Assembly (NCBI RefSeq): GCF_000220395.1
Contig: NW_004087739.1
Coordinates: 1-59,113, forward strand
DNA: 59,113 bases
Reading direction: 5' to 3'
Source of the DNA: Ichthyophthirius multifiliis
Lineage: Eukaryota > Ciliophora > Oligohymenophorea > Hymenostomatida
Shown here: positions 37,818 through 51,104 of the stretch, piece after piece
How the letters are laid out: each line of letters begins with the position of its first letter
Numbering within the stretch: position 1 is the first letter of the stretch
Made by a program: the position numbers and the translations under genes
Notes under the pieces: model-generated
What the model was told of the DNA's origin: nothing
The model's input: the letters and a program-made list of their open reading frames with translations, nothing else
Databases searched by the model: none

Positions 37818-39358
37818 AAATAATAAAAGAATTAAATAAATAGTAAAATTATTTAAATTTATATATAATGTAATAATATAAATATATTTTAAAAAAATTA
37901 AATACATAAATGTGTTTATTTTTTATTTCTAAATATTTATTTTTTATAAATAATTTATTTTTACTTTTTTTAAAAAAATCTATATAAATTTTTATTTTAT
38001 AATAATTATAAAGCCTTATCTTTTTTTATTTATTATTTTCCTGAAAGTTAGATTTTAAAATGATTTTTTTTTTAATTTTAATCTTAAATATTTTTTTTTA
38101 CATGGCTATTATTATTTAAAATGGTTTTAATAAATTAATTCGAAACTTAGCTGATTTATTATATATCGTTTTTTATATATTAATTTTTAAGGAAAAGATT
38201 CACTAAAATATTTAAAATTCGCACTATTATTTTATACATAAATAATATTATTATTTTCCTGATAAAAAAGAATTATTTAAGTTTATCTTCATTTATTTGC
38301 ATGTTATATCAATTAATTTTTAAAATAGTTAAAGCATTTAAATATATTATAATGATTATTTTAATAATCTTTTAACTTTATTGCAGTTATAATTTTTATA
38401 ATAATTTAAACATTATGTATTTTTAAGTAAATTTAAGTTTTATGGGTAAATTTTTTATTATAAAAACCGATATTATTATTTTAAACATTATTATATGTCC
38501 ATGATGTTAAATCTTTCGAATTTGTATTTTTATTTATGTCTAAATATTTTCTTATAACTAATTATTAATTGTAATTATTATTTAAAATAGTTTTATTATT
38601 TTATAATTAATTAGTTTTTTAATAATGTTTTCTCATATTTTTATAAAATAATATTATTTGATAACTTTTCCTTAAAATAATTAATTTTTTATTACTTTTA
38701 GACTGTATTATTTTACTTTAGTAATTTTATTAAGGCAAATATTAACAACGTGTTTTCTTCTATTTGAATTAAAAAGTATCATATATTTATAATTATTTAG
38801 TTCTTCAAATAATTTTTTTTATTTATATAAGCAATAAATAATAGTATTTGCCATTATCAAAATAACTTTTATGGGCCTAACAAATCCTTATTTTATTTAT
38901 CTTTTTTTTTATAAAAAATATAAAATAAAAGCATAAAATATTAAATATTAAATAATGTTTTGCTTTATTTTAATACAATTTAAAAAAATTACGATAAAAT
39001 TAATTTAATATTTAAAGTATTTTTGTAAATTAAGCAATTAAAAAATAATTAAGATAAGTTTAATTTAATATTTTAGTTTTTAAAAATAAAACAACCAACT
39101 AAAAAATAAATAAATAATTTTTTTTCAAATTTTGCCTTTAATCTATTTAATTAATTTAGTTTATATAAATTAATTTTCAAAATAGAATTTTATTTGTTTA
39201 TTTTTTTACAGTTTTATTTCATATTATTTTGTAATCTATTTTTTTTACTTAAATTTAATATTAATAGAATTAATTTTTTTAACTAAAATATTATTATATG
39301 TAATAATTTTTTTTAAAAAAAAAAACATTTGAAATTATATTATTTTATTTAATTTATA
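37818..39358. other. 1.5-kb AT-rich gene-free region
   Basis: No coding character found on either strand and no tandem repeat beyond short A/T homopolymers. It separates two plus-strand genes. Confidence 0.6.
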
Positions 39359-42300
39359 ATGAATAAAAAAAATTCTTATGCTTTTTCAAAGATTTCGATA
39401 TTATTACAATTATAATAAGAATTAACTTAAAAAAATAGCCTTTCTCATTAAGAACAAAATTAATTAAAAAATTTATCAGAATAGATATATTATGAAACAC
39501 AAAAATAAGTAAAATTACATATAATTTAATAAAAATGTTAATATAAAACTATATATTTAAATTCCCACTAAAACATTATTAAGTAATCAAAATAATAAGG
39601 AGCAAAGTTTGCGAAAATGTACATTTTCAAATACGAATTATGATTAAAATGAAGGTTTTTAAATAAAATGGGATGGAATATGTCCAACACCTTCCACAAT
39701 AAATAAAATCTAAATAACTTATAATATAATGACAAAAGAAGAAGATTTAAAAACATACAAAAATACTGAATAATTTCCTACAAGAAAGATGAATTGGAAG
39801 ACTTCCGAATGCATAATAAATATAAGGGAATAAATAAGAAATATATATCCTACTATTAATAATTTTTTATATATAAAATTAAAAGATGAATATGGTAAAT
39901 ACTGGGCTTGGACATAGCATTATTTGTTTAATTAAAATAGAGAGTTAATATTAGGAAAATATAAATTACCTTTATATTCATTAGTTTATACGCCTAAGGA
40001 TCTTGAAGAAGGTGGTTTACCTTATTAAGGTGAATGTTTTTTGTATATTACAATTTAATTAAACAATGATTTATTTTCTTAAGAATATTTAAAATGTTTT
40101 GAATATATAGTTCCTCCATTACATTTAAATTAATTTAAAATTTCTTTCTAATAAAGAGAATATCCTATTGAAATTGATAATTATATAGAATATAAAATAA
40201 AACAAAATAAAAATATTAAAGCAACATATTTTGATGATAAAAATATAAATATCAATGAATATAGGGCAATGTAAAAAATAGGTTAAATAACCAAAAAAGT
40301 AGATGATTCGGCAATTCCTCTTGAATAATAAGCGGAAGATTTAATAGATAGAATATAAAAAAAGACTTTTAAAGTATCAGATTTATTTCAAAATCAAAAA
40401 AATATTTAAAAATAATAAATCTTAAAAGAAAATCCTTAAAAAGTATATAATTTAAACTTATAAAATATTCAAAGTATAAATACTGAAAAAAAGTTTTCTT
40501 TATAATACGATTAAACAAAAGATCATAAAAATTAATCAATAAATGATTTAACTTAAAATTTGTAAGCTAGAAAAAATACAAATACTAGTTAAATCCAAAT
40601 TTAAAATACTAAAAAATAAACTGATTATTTTTAAATTTAAAATTCTTATATTTAAGATGAATAACAAACAAACTAAGAAATATTAATTAAATTTACGAAA
40701 ATTCTTTATTCTGATAAAATCGTAAAATATATAAGAGGATCTATAGTTTTAGGAGGAGAAAATGTCCCTTTAAAAAATATTAAAAACGATTTTTGTGTTG
40801 ATGCCTTTGAATGTAATAATTCAGATGAAAATGGTGATTAGAAATTAGATTATGTTTATTCGAATTAAATAAATAATAATTAAAAAAACACTATTTATGC
40901 TTATTATACTTTTTTTGACCAAAATGCTAATACAATAGGTTGGATTTTTCAATAATTAGATTCTGAAGAAAAATATTGCTTTTTATATTTACCACCTGTC
41001 TAGGAGCCTTTGAATATATAAAATCCTAAAAAAGGCTAGGTTTTATTAGAATTTGTAATAATTTATATAATTAAAAATACTTATGAATTTTCAAAAAAAA
41101 GGAGATTATAACTATTAAAAATAATAAAAAAGACACATTATAATTAATAACAGAATATACCATATAATAATCAAAAAACTCATCACAAGAAGAAATAAAA
41201 TAAAAATAAGAGATCAGAAAGAAAGAAAATCTATAAAAAGAAACTAGTAAAAATGAAGAAATATATTAAAAGAATGAACAAAAAGAAATTGAATTTGAAA
41301 ATGAAAATGAGGAAAAAAATTAAACATATTATGAAATGATATTAAAACTGATAAATTTAAAAAAAAATTAAAAATTAAATAATTAAGAATAAATATTTAT
41401 TTTAAAAATTTGTAAAGTGGAGAGAAATTGTTCCTAAAAATTAATAAATAATCAAATATAAAATTAAAATGAAATTTTAAAAGATATAGATGATAATGAA
41501 ATGGTTTGCAAAGATATTTTTAAACCAGGAATAACTTTATAATTTATTGGATAATATAATAAGTTTAATTAAGAAAATAATACAATAGTTGTTTTTTTTG
41601 AAAAGTCAAAAATAGAATTTGAAGCACAAATTTTAGAATAAAATAAATAAGACAAATTAATTAATGGATAATTAAATTCATAGTGCAATTAATATACGCT
41701 TTAATTAGATGTTTAATTTATTAAATATAATATTTATAATTTTTAGTCAAACGAGATTATATAAATTAATTTAATTAAAACATTTGGAAAAAATTATTGA
41801 ATGAAATAAAAATTTAACTAGGTATATATTAAGGAGGTTTTCTGATGAAAGATTATGAAGGAAATGAACTAAAAAGTATTATATCGTAATAAATAGAATT
41901 CAATTAGTAAGAATAAACTTATAGTATTAATAAAAAGGTTAATTTTAATGTTAATATAGAATATATAATAAAAAAGTACTCTTTTTATTTGCATAAAATA
42001 TTTGTGCTAATAAGTATTTATGATGTTTAAAAAGTAAAAATATAAAATAAAAAAAATATAAAAATTATTATATAAATATATATTATAAATATTATGTATA
42101 TATAAATATATATATATTTATACATTTTTATATTTATATATTTTTTTTATTTTTATATTTTCATATATCTAGATATTATATTTATGTTTATGTTTATATT
42201 TATTTTATTTTTTATCAATTAATTTTTATAATATTTATAATATATTAATCATAGTAATAACAATAAGGATGGGTGTATTTCAAACTTTTAGATAGTAATA

Positions 42301-42434
42301 ATTTTTTAAATTAATAATATCAAAAAAAATTTTTATTTAACGAACCTTATAATGTAGATGCTTATTTAAATATTAGCTAGAAAATATAAACAAAATTAGA
42401 ATATATTGAATTTTAAATATTGTAAATTAATTGA
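39359..42434 (+). CDS. Multidomain protein with beta-rich (C2-like?) modules
   Basis: Start MNKKNSYAFSKISIL at 39359. Introns 39509-39599 (91 nt, phase 0) and 41055-41101 (47 nt, phase 0) are well supported by frame. N-terminal coiled coil, then a module with WDGICPTPSTINKIQITYN and NNFLYIKLKDEYGKYWAW; a Q-rich linker; a second module RGSIVLGGENVPLKN with NTIGWIFQQL; an acidic linker; and a third module near 41520-41780. The alternation of short beta strands suggests C2-like sandwiches, but no calcium-binding signature is clear. The frame meets TGA at 41798-41800. Adding one A to the six-A run at 41788-41793 continues it (LGIYQGGFLMKDYEGNEL), and a further intron of about 255 nt then reaches RWVYFKLLDSNNF, ending TGA 42432-42434. 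The 3' structure is therefore tentative. Confidence 0.65.
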
Positions 42435-42470
42435 TTGATTTTTTTTAATAATCTTTTATTTCATTTCTTA
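42294..42470. repeat. Tandem duplication, unit 1
   Basis: 177 bp nearly identical to 42503-42679, offset 209 bp. It carries the apparent last exon of the upstream gene, including NEPYNVDAYLNISQKIQ and its TGA. Differences are confined to two or three bases near position 42319-42325 and the divergent right flank. Confidence 0.92.
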
Positions 42471-42502
42471 TTTTTATATTTTATTTATTTAAATTTTATA
42501 TT

Positions 42503-42679
42503 AGTAATAATTTTTTAAATTAATAATATTATAAAAAATTTTTATTTAACGAACCTTATAATGTAGATGCTTATTTAAATATTAGCTAGAAAATATAAAC
42601 AAAATTAGAATATATTGAATTTTAAATATTGTAAATTAATTGATTGATTTTTTTTAATAATCTTTTATTTCATTTCTTT
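42503..42679. repeat. Tandem duplication, unit 2
   Basis: Second copy of the 177-bp segment, keeping the NEPYNVDAYLNISQKIQ frame and TGA intact. Because it follows the stop in unit 1, it is either an unused spare exon, an alternative last exon, or an assembly artefact. Confidence 0.92.
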
Positions 42680-42903
42680 TTTTTATTTTGTTTATTTTCT
42701 TAAATTATATATTTATGTTTAATTAATTTTAAAAAAATATTATTTATATAATTTTTAATTATTTAAAAAATGTATTACAATACTGTTTTAGTTCAGTAAT
42801 TCTTTTTAATTTTTTTTTATGTTTTATTAAATTAATATATTAAGATAGCCTATTATATCAGAATAACATTTATTTTCTGATTAAAGTGACTAAATCTAAT
42901 TAA

Positions 42904-44954
42904 ATGAATAAATTAATAATCTAAGATTGTTGCTAAATGTAAAATTTCAGATTATATTTTTTATAATTTGAATTTTATTATAATATAAAGGAAAAAAATT
43001 TAAACATTTCAGAATAAGCAAAAATAATCTCAGAAATAGAGAAAGAAGTATTTCATTTTCAAAATATAAATTTTTTAATTAACGTAAAAAAAAGAACAAT
43101 ATTTTAAATAACTAAATTAATCTTTTGTAATAAGAAAATTAAGTTTATAAAGATACCCTTTCTAAAATGTATTTAATAAGTGTCGAATAATAAAAAACTA
43201 TTAACGTAAATTCATATTAAGACTATTTATTATATGTAAAAAAAGATATACAAAGAAAAAAGTGAAGAAATCGAAAATAAATTCATCTAATCAGAAAAAG
43301 ATAATTTAAAAATTATTGTAATTATATTATTATTAATTATATATCATAATTAAAAAAAGGGAGATTTAGAAATGCAAAAGCTAGAAGAAGAACTATTAAG
43401 AATAAAAATGGATGATTAAAGCAATTAAAACTTTGGTAATAAAATAAGTATAAGATAATAATTTAACGAAATGAAAAATGTAATTTAAAATATATTTTTT
43501 TTTAAAGAAAATAAAAATACTAGGAATTAGAAAAATATAAAAAATAAGTATTTGATTTAACAAATATAAAAAAAAAATAATTGAAGAAGCAGGAATAGTA
43601 AAATAATAATTAGATGAAGTTTTCAAATAAAGGGATTATGAATAAAAAGAAAATAAAGTTAAAATAGATTAATTAAAAAAAAATTACGAAGAACAAGTAT
43701 AATAAAATTAAGTTTAAATTAAAAAACTAGAATAAAATTTAATGAATAAAGACCTTGAATTATGCAAAAAAAATGCATAAATAGATACTAATAATTATGA
43801 ATTAAATCTTCTTAATAAAATTATTAATGTAAAAAAAATATAATGTTTTAATTTATTTATATTAATTATATAAAAAAAAGGATTTAAATAAACAAAATAA
43901 TAACAAAGATAATAAAGTCTAATAATTAATATAATAATACTTAAATAAAGAAAATTTTAATTCTTCTAATTAAAATAATGATTTAAAATAATAAATTAAT
44001 AAAAAACCTTTAGAATAAAATTAATTAGAATAATGTTTAAATTATTATTTATCACCTAATTCAGAAGGAAAAGATTTAAAATATTTTATTAAATAACTAC
44101 TTTTATTAAAAGAGAAATCTATTAGAAAATAATATCTAACTATAGTTTATTAATTATGGAAATCTTAATATTAGATTGTAACTTTAAAAAAGTAAATATA
44201 GAAAACAAATTAGAACTTCAAGATTTAGTTACAACATCAAATATAGGATAATATACATTTAACAGCTTAATTTTTAAGTAAAAACTATAATTTTAAATAT
44301 TATTTATTTATTAAAAAAAAGACGATTTTTGTAATTATATTTGCTTTCTAAGATAAACTTGTTTTGACATTTTATTTAACGTTTATTAAAGTTCGATAAC
44401 TCTTTCAACAAAATAAAAAAAGTAAAAAAACTAAATTTCTAATTTTTTAAATATTAAATTTTTTAAATAAGCAATTCCTTAATAATATTTACAATAAATC
44501 TTAAAGATTTATATGCAAATTTTAAAGGCTTTTCTTTCTTACTTTAATTATATATTAAGTTAATTTAAATAATATAAACATATATTAAATAATTAAAATC
44601 AAAACCTAATTGTGTCAATTATTTACCCTAATTAACTATTTAAACAGGGTATTAATAATATTTTATTTTTTATACAAAATAAAAATAAGTAAAATTTGGA
44701 ATAAAGATTCAAATTTTAGAAATATATAAAATTAATGGGTTGAAAGTTCTCTAAATTAAATAATTATAATGCATAAAAATACAAATAAATAAGATGAAAA
44801 CAGAAATATTATATTATTATATAGATTGTTGACTTTAGCTTATAAAATAAAATTTCCTTTATCTGGTGATTCTATTAATGTTGACTATGATTTATAATGT
44901 GTTTTATATCATAAAATTATAACTTCACTAGACAAAGAAATATCCATTTTTTGA
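42904..44954 (+). CDS. Coiled-coil protein, unknown function
   Basis: Start at 42904 is the first ATG in the frame and tentative; stop TGA 44952-44954 after LDKEISIF. Two introns with good GT...AG ends: 43480-43523 (44 nt, phase 0) and one of 52 nt near 43830-43881. The region between them is a classical heptad coiled coil (LEKYKKQVFDLTNIKKK onwards to LEQNLMNKDLELCKKN). The C-terminal part has YYLSPNSEGKDLKYFIKQLL and ends RLLTLAYKIKFPLSGDSINV, which look folded. The reading frame is only continuous if the A-run at 43568-43577 has eleven rather than ten A; with that, the spliced length is a multiple of three. The block 44330-44650 is unusually hydrophobic and poor in charged residues, so it may hide further introns. 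Confidence 0.65.
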
Positions 44955-45695
44955 ACAAAAATATTACTTGATCATAATTTTTTTTCTGTAATTTATTAAT
45001 AAATATTTAATCAAAATAATTGGAAACGGAATTTTTTTTATTAAATTTTTGAAAAAAAAATACAGAAAAAATAAAAAAATTATCTTCAAGTAATATAAAA
45101 ACTATTTATTTATTAAAATCATTATTAATCATTAAAAATAATTCGAATCCACTATAATTATTTTTTAAAAATATTGGATGATTTATATATATATTATGTA
45201 TTTTTAATTTTGTAAAATTTTAAATTTTATTAATATAAAAAATTATGAAATATAATAATAAAAGTAAAATTTAATAATATGATATTTGATAAATTTGAAA
45301 TAAAATTTTTATATATAAATATAAAATCAAGGTTTTTCAAATCAAAATAAATAAATGCTACCAAATAATTTAGGATTAAAAGAATATTTTGATTTAAAAT
45401 CGAAATTTAGTATTTTTTTTATAAAAAAAGTCATAATGAATACTTAAGAAATTTAAAGTATAAATTAAAGAAATATTAAATTAAATAACTGAATAAAACC
45501 CTTAATACTATTATATTGAGAAGATAATATATGGATAGTAAAGCCAGCATGTTTATATTATTTTGTTTAAAAATTATAATTTTAATTATTTAGAGTATTT
45601 TCTCATTTTTTATTTTGTTGATTAAAAGAAAAAAAACATAGAAATAAATAAAAAAAATAATTAACAAATAATAAATAACTTTAATATATAATAAT
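44955..45695. other. AT-rich intergenic region
   Basis: Spacer between two plus-strand genes. A short frame from 45356 (MLPNNLGLKEYFDLKSKF) has some coding look but stops after about 45 codons and cannot be linked in phase to the next gene. Confidence 0.45.
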
Positions 45696-46378
45696 ATGGG
45701 TATTAATTTCTAATATAAATATAATAATAATTTGGTATTTTGATGAATTTTATAAAAATTTACAGCAGACGATTATTCTATTTAAAATTTATAAAACTCA
45801 TAATAAAAATTATCTAATAATTCCAGTAAATAAAAACGTGATAAATTAAAATTTTACTAAAGATATATCAATATTATGTAATATGTATATAGAAGAATAA
45901 CTTTCTCAATATTTAAAGATTTATTTTGTAAGAAAAATAAAAATAAATTTAAGTGTTTAACAGGAGAAGATATTTTCGAAAATAATATAATAACTCAAAT
46001 AAAATATGATTTAATGGTGTTTATAATCATTTTAAGATTAAATTTTAGAAAATAATAATAGTTTAAATTATTTGGTTATGAATATAATGATTTTATAATG
46101 AATATAATTATTATTGGCTAATAGAAATTAATTTATAGCAACCATAAGAATATTCAACTGTGAATTTATTAATTTTTAAATAAAAAATAAATTAAGAAGC
46201 CTATGACAGAAAGACTTGTTAAACTATTATTAAAAGATATATCTATAGTTATTTAAAATTTAATTATTAATAAATAATATAATATAATCTAATTCAGATA
46301 AATGAAATTTTATTTTAATTTATTAAGGAATAAATTCAAGATAAAGGCATTAATTCTTTATGTAAGAATTTTAGTTGA
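45696..46378 (+). CDS. Small four-exon gene, unknown function
   Basis: ATG 45696 (MGINFQYKYNNN) to TGA 46376-46378. Introns 45735-45765 (31 nt), 45928-45953 (26 nt, GTAAGA...TTTAAG) and 46075-46124 (50 nt) join four exons whose lengths (39, 162, 121 and 254 nt) sum to 191 aa in frame, with phases 0, 0 and 1. The product is basic and helical: LCNMYIEEQLSQYLKIYF, CLTGEDIFENNIITQIKYDL, then QEAYDRKTCQTIIKRYIYSY and a C-terminal LFQFIKEQIQDKGI-type helix. No membrane segment or signal peptide is evident. I do not recognise a family. The call rests on splice phase and on amino-acid composition that is less A/T-driven than its flanks. Confidence 0.55.
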
Positions 46379-47397
46379 GAAGATAAAAAAATAATATTAA
46401 ATAGTTAAAGAAAACATTAAAACAAATAAAATAAGATATAAATTCATTTTTATATAATCAAATAATACATACATTTTAATTTGTGTTTAATATATTTTAC
46501 TCTAATATAAAAATATATAAATATATATATATTTATATTTTAATATTCTATATTTAATTTCATTTATTAATTAAGTTTTCTAATAATAAATAAATTGAAT
46601 CAAAATGATATAAACCAATAATACAGCATAATTATTAATGTTCTTTTAAATTTTAAAATATTTAATATGTTTATGATATCATATAATCTTCTCTTGCATG
46701 TATAAATGTTTATTTAAAGAAAGGAAATTTATCCAAAATAAATTATTTATTTTTCAAATTTTTATTTAGCTTTTGAATTATTAAATTATGTAAGAATAAA
46801 TATTCTAAATTTGATTGATATTTATATATATTTTTATTGTTTTCACTCTATTATATTTATTTTTAATAAACTTAAATTAACTAATTAATAGACAAATCAA
46901 TAGGATGTATTTTTTAATTATTAACATTTTTTATAATCTGTACATATTCATTATGTTAATTTAATCTATTAAAATTATTTTATATATATATAAACCTATT
47001 TTAGCATAATTCAAGGCAAAATGCCTAGTATTATTATCTATTATCAACTATACTTTTAACTATTTACTTTTTTTTATAATAATTTTTTTCAAGAATTGTT
47101 AATTTACCTTATTTGTTATTTATGAATGTTATAATCCTAAAAAATTAAAAATTTTGTTTCGAAAGAAAGAAAAAAATACCTAAAAGATGTATGGATTTAT
47201 TTTTATTTTTAATTATTTATTATTTCATTTATGAAATATATATTTATATTCAATTTAACTATTTTATATAATTGAAAATATATATATATATATATATATA
47301 TATCCTTTGATATTAAATATATTTTTTTTAATTATTTTATTAAAATGATAAAGAAAAGCTTAATAATTAAAAAACAAATAAAATTTTTTAAAAAAAA
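46379..47397. other. AT-rich convergent intergenic region
   Basis: Lies between the 3' ends of a plus-strand and a minus-strand gene. It has a (TA)n tract near 47279-47302. Nothing else seen. Confidence 0.6.
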
Positions 47398-50300
47398 TCA
47401 TAAACACATCTAACAAGCCTAAGCTACAGAATTATAAAATTCTTCATTAAAAAGTTTATTATCTGCGATACATTTTAGGACAGTTTTACACTAATTATTC
47501 AAAAAATCTGGTCTATTAAGTAAAAGTTAAACAAAAAGTTAATTTTATTAAAACCCATCAATATTAGAATCATAGAAAGGCAACTAAGCAACCCAAAAAT
47601 CTACCAATTCTCGAATTTATTTAACATTATTGAATTAAAATTAAAGTATTTTTCCCAAAACTTACACACATGAATTTTTAAAAAGTCCTTCCTTTTTTTT
47701 AATTAATCCACCCAAAATATTTACTAGATCTTCTATTTAATTCTAAAATTCAATCTATGGAGTTTGTTCTACAAATTTCCCTATAAGAGAAATCCCATTT
47801 TCTTTCCAAATGAAAATTCTTGCCCCAAAGTAAAGGCTTTTCCATCGTTTTTACAAATGCTCATACCCTAAGAAGTCCAAAAAGCAAGAAATCAATTAAA
47901 TAGCAAACTCATGAGTTTTATCTGAAGCATTTTCAGCCAAAAGTTAAGGCATGAAATTAGAATATAAAAGATCCTACAAATCAAAGGCTTTTTATTTTTA
48001 ACAGCAAAAAATTACATAGATTAATTTTCCAACTTCCTCCTATAAATTATCTTCTTTTTCCAAATCTTCTTCTAAGCAATCTTTTTCATCTTCATCAACT
48101 TCTTTTTCTCTTAAAAGTTCATCATTTTTGTTTTTTCTTTTTAAAAGTTCTGAAATTACAGAAACAATACAATTATTAATCGAAGACGATTCTTCTTATG
48201 TGAATTGAATATCATCTTTAACTACTTCTATGCATTTCCATATACTTTAAACAATACTTGTTTACAAAAGAACAACTTAATCATTATTTTCTTAAGTTTC
48301 TTATTATTAAATAATTAAATCACCTAAAATATCTATAAAATATTTCGCCTATTCTACTTAATATTTTTTCTCGAAAAACGAACACTTTACGAGTTCAGGC
48401 ATACATAAAATTGCTGCTTTTTTCATTTAAATTTTCTCACTTTAAGAGCACACTTTTACTATTAATTTCGTACAAAACTCAACATAATCGGAAAAATTAT
48501 CTTTAAAAACATTCAAAAATACATTTAAAGTTTCCAAACATTCTTCATTTTCATTATCTTATTCTACACATTTATTTACCAAATCTAAACTTTCATTTAT
48601 AAATGCGTCCATCTTTTCAATTAATTCACTCCTAAAATTCACACTCAAACGTTTCCAAGCATCGAAAATATAAATTAAATTACTAGTCTAAATATTTTCT
48701 TTTTAAAGCTCACCCCTTTATAAAACTACTAAGTATTCCATAGTACTCAAAAAATGTTATTTGAAAGCCTCTTTAGGCCCAAACCCAGCTAAAACGCTCA
48801 AATTTTCTAACACAAAAAACTTTATTTGGGAAAACCTTTCCCATTTATTAACTATTTTTCCCAAAAAAAGAACTATTTCATTCACAAAGAGATTTCTTGT
48901 TTCTATTTTTTCACAAATAAAAGCCAAAGCTTTAACTAAACTTTCCAAAACTAAAAGATGTTTCGTGTTTTCTCCACAAACAAAAAGTTCATTTAAAACA
49001 ATTTTCTAAACTTCCATATTTCCTAACTCATCTTCCATTCCAGATAGAAAATTACCCAAAGCATTTACTGAATGTGCCTATATTCTTGGAGAAAAATCTT
49101 TCACACCTTCAAAAAGAAATTCAAAAATCTACCCTTTATATTATCTTTAAAACTATGGTTTTTTATCTTCTGCAAGTTATCCAACACAATGTAAAATACT
49201 AAATTTAACCATTATATTATCCTTCCAAAAATTTTTAAATTAGCAAAAAAGTCCTTCAAAAATATCTTTTATATCATCAAAATTTTCAACAAATTCTCCA
49301 ATTTAGCTAAAAGCCATAATACAAGTATACAAATATCTCCAATCTGAATTATTATTTGCTGTTTTAATAATATTATTCATTAAAATTTTTAAACAATTTT
49401 CCTCTCCTAAAGCCTCTATAGTTCTATTTAAAGCCTCTAAGCCATATTTAGTACTTTATGATTATCCATTACTATCTTCAGTTTCTTCATTTTAGGGGAA
49501 AGCCCAGCTTTCGGATATTTCTTAATTTACATGTAAAATTATATTCGAGAAAATCATTTCAAAAAGCTATTCTATTATATTAGAGTTATTTTCTTAAGGG
49601 ATTACTGTAAACCCAAACCTTTCTAGAATATGAATAAGAATTTCACACAATTATCTTTTAATAAAAATGTTAATATTGACATGATTTTATTTAAAAGCCT
49701 AATAAACAGTAGAGAAAATTGAGATAAAATTTTCTTTGAAAATCTTTGGTTCTCCTTCTGATAATTCATTAAAAATATCCACAAATTCTTTATTATTATT
49801 CTATATGCTTTTTTCCAAAATTGGTAACATAAATACAACTAAATTTTAAAATTTCTTAATATGTCTAGAATCAATAACTAACATATAACTATTTATAGCT
49901 TATAAACATGCTTTTTGAATTTATTCTTATTATTTTTGTTATAAGCCTTTCTCGAATAAAAAAATAAGCTAGTCTTGATGTTTAGTAAATTATTAAGGGA
50001 TTAATTATAGAAGATTTTTTAGTACCAAAAATCCACTTTCTATTTAAATTGGATCGTTAATTATTAATAATGTCCATATAATTGAAGGTAACTCAGGCCA
50101 TTAATTACCTTTTTCGTTATCTTACATTAATGTAGCGCCTAATTCACCTATAAGGTCACATATTAAAGAACGAATGCGAGTTTTTGTTTCTTTTTTCAAA
50201 CATTCAAACAACTATATTTTTACATAATGTTAAGTTTTTGGGGTTAATTATTCCCATATATTTTCAAATGATTATTCGCTATATTTAGATGTTATTTTTC

Positions 50301-50541
50301 TTAAATGAGTTGCAGTGAAAATTCGATGCTCATCTATAGCTGAGGCTATTTTATATATATATATATTTATGATTAGTTTTAATAAAAAAAAAATACATGT
50401 CAATATTTCAATGAACTTTATTATAAAATTATTTGGATCATTTTTAGCTATATAATTTAAGGTTTCCTCACTTTATTTAATATCTATATTGTCTTAAATA
50501 CCGGTTAATTAGTTTATTATCGCTAGTATTTCTTCAGACAT
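47398..50541 (-). CDS. IPO5: Importin-5 / karyopherin beta-3-like nuclear import receptor
   Basis: HEAT-repeat import receptor of the IPO5/Kap121 type, carrying cargo such as ribosomal proteins through the nuclear pore under Ran control. Start MSEEILAIINQL at 50541. One phase-1 intron (50346-50396, 51 nt) leaves 1030 aa in frame, close to the family's roughly 1100. The N-terminus fits the family: AIDEHRIFTATHLRKI, KKETKTRIRSLICDLIGELG, then GNQWPELPSIIWTLL (family: NNQWPEGLKFLF). The middle has NNDWRYLYTCIMAFSQIGE (family: NPDWKYRHAGLMALSAIGE) and FSPRIQAHSVNALGNFL. An acidic loop (EVDEDEKDCLEEDLEKED) precedes a segment aligned to the IPO5 QLLPLIV region. The C-terminal HEATs end YNSVAQACQMCL. 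Soluble, no coiled coil. Importin-4 and Kap121 relatives are the main alternatives. Confidence 0.9.
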
Positions 50542-51104
50542 TTACTTTTTTTATTTTTATTTTTAATTTTTTTTGGTATAATTTTATTTTTATACTTTTT
50601 TTATTATTTTTTTAGAATTAATAAGGATAAAAATATTTAATTATATATATATATAATGTTGCTCAATATATTTGATATAAAAATTAATTTTATATTAATA
50701 ATAAATTTTTGTAAATTATAACTGTAAAATAATTTTGATAAATCTTAAAATATATAAATACTAATATTTTATATTTATTATATTAATTCTTTTTATTAAT
50801 AATAATTAATAAAACATTATTTTTAATTATAAATTTATTTTATTTTTTATATATAGTAAAATAAATTAAACTAAATAAAACATAAACAATAAAATATTTT
50901 AAATAAACACAATAAAATTAATAATAAAAAAAAAAAAAATCATATATTTATTAAATAACAAAAAATTAAATCATTTTTACGCGAAAAATAAAATTATTAA
51001 TAAAATAAAAAGTAAAGTTAATAAAAACTCCTTAAATAAAAATTCAAAACTTTGACCCACATAAAAATAAAAAATAATCAAACTTAAAAATTATAAATAA
51101 GATA
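50542..51104. other. Divergent promoter region
   Basis: 560 bp between the starts of the importin gene (minus) and the SAXO-like gene (plus). A/T only, no clear motif. Confidence 0.6.

Noticed and set aside
45356-45492. Short frame MLPNNLGLKEYF as an independent gene
   Set aside because: Only about 45 codons, no family match, and no in-phase splice to the gene at 45696.
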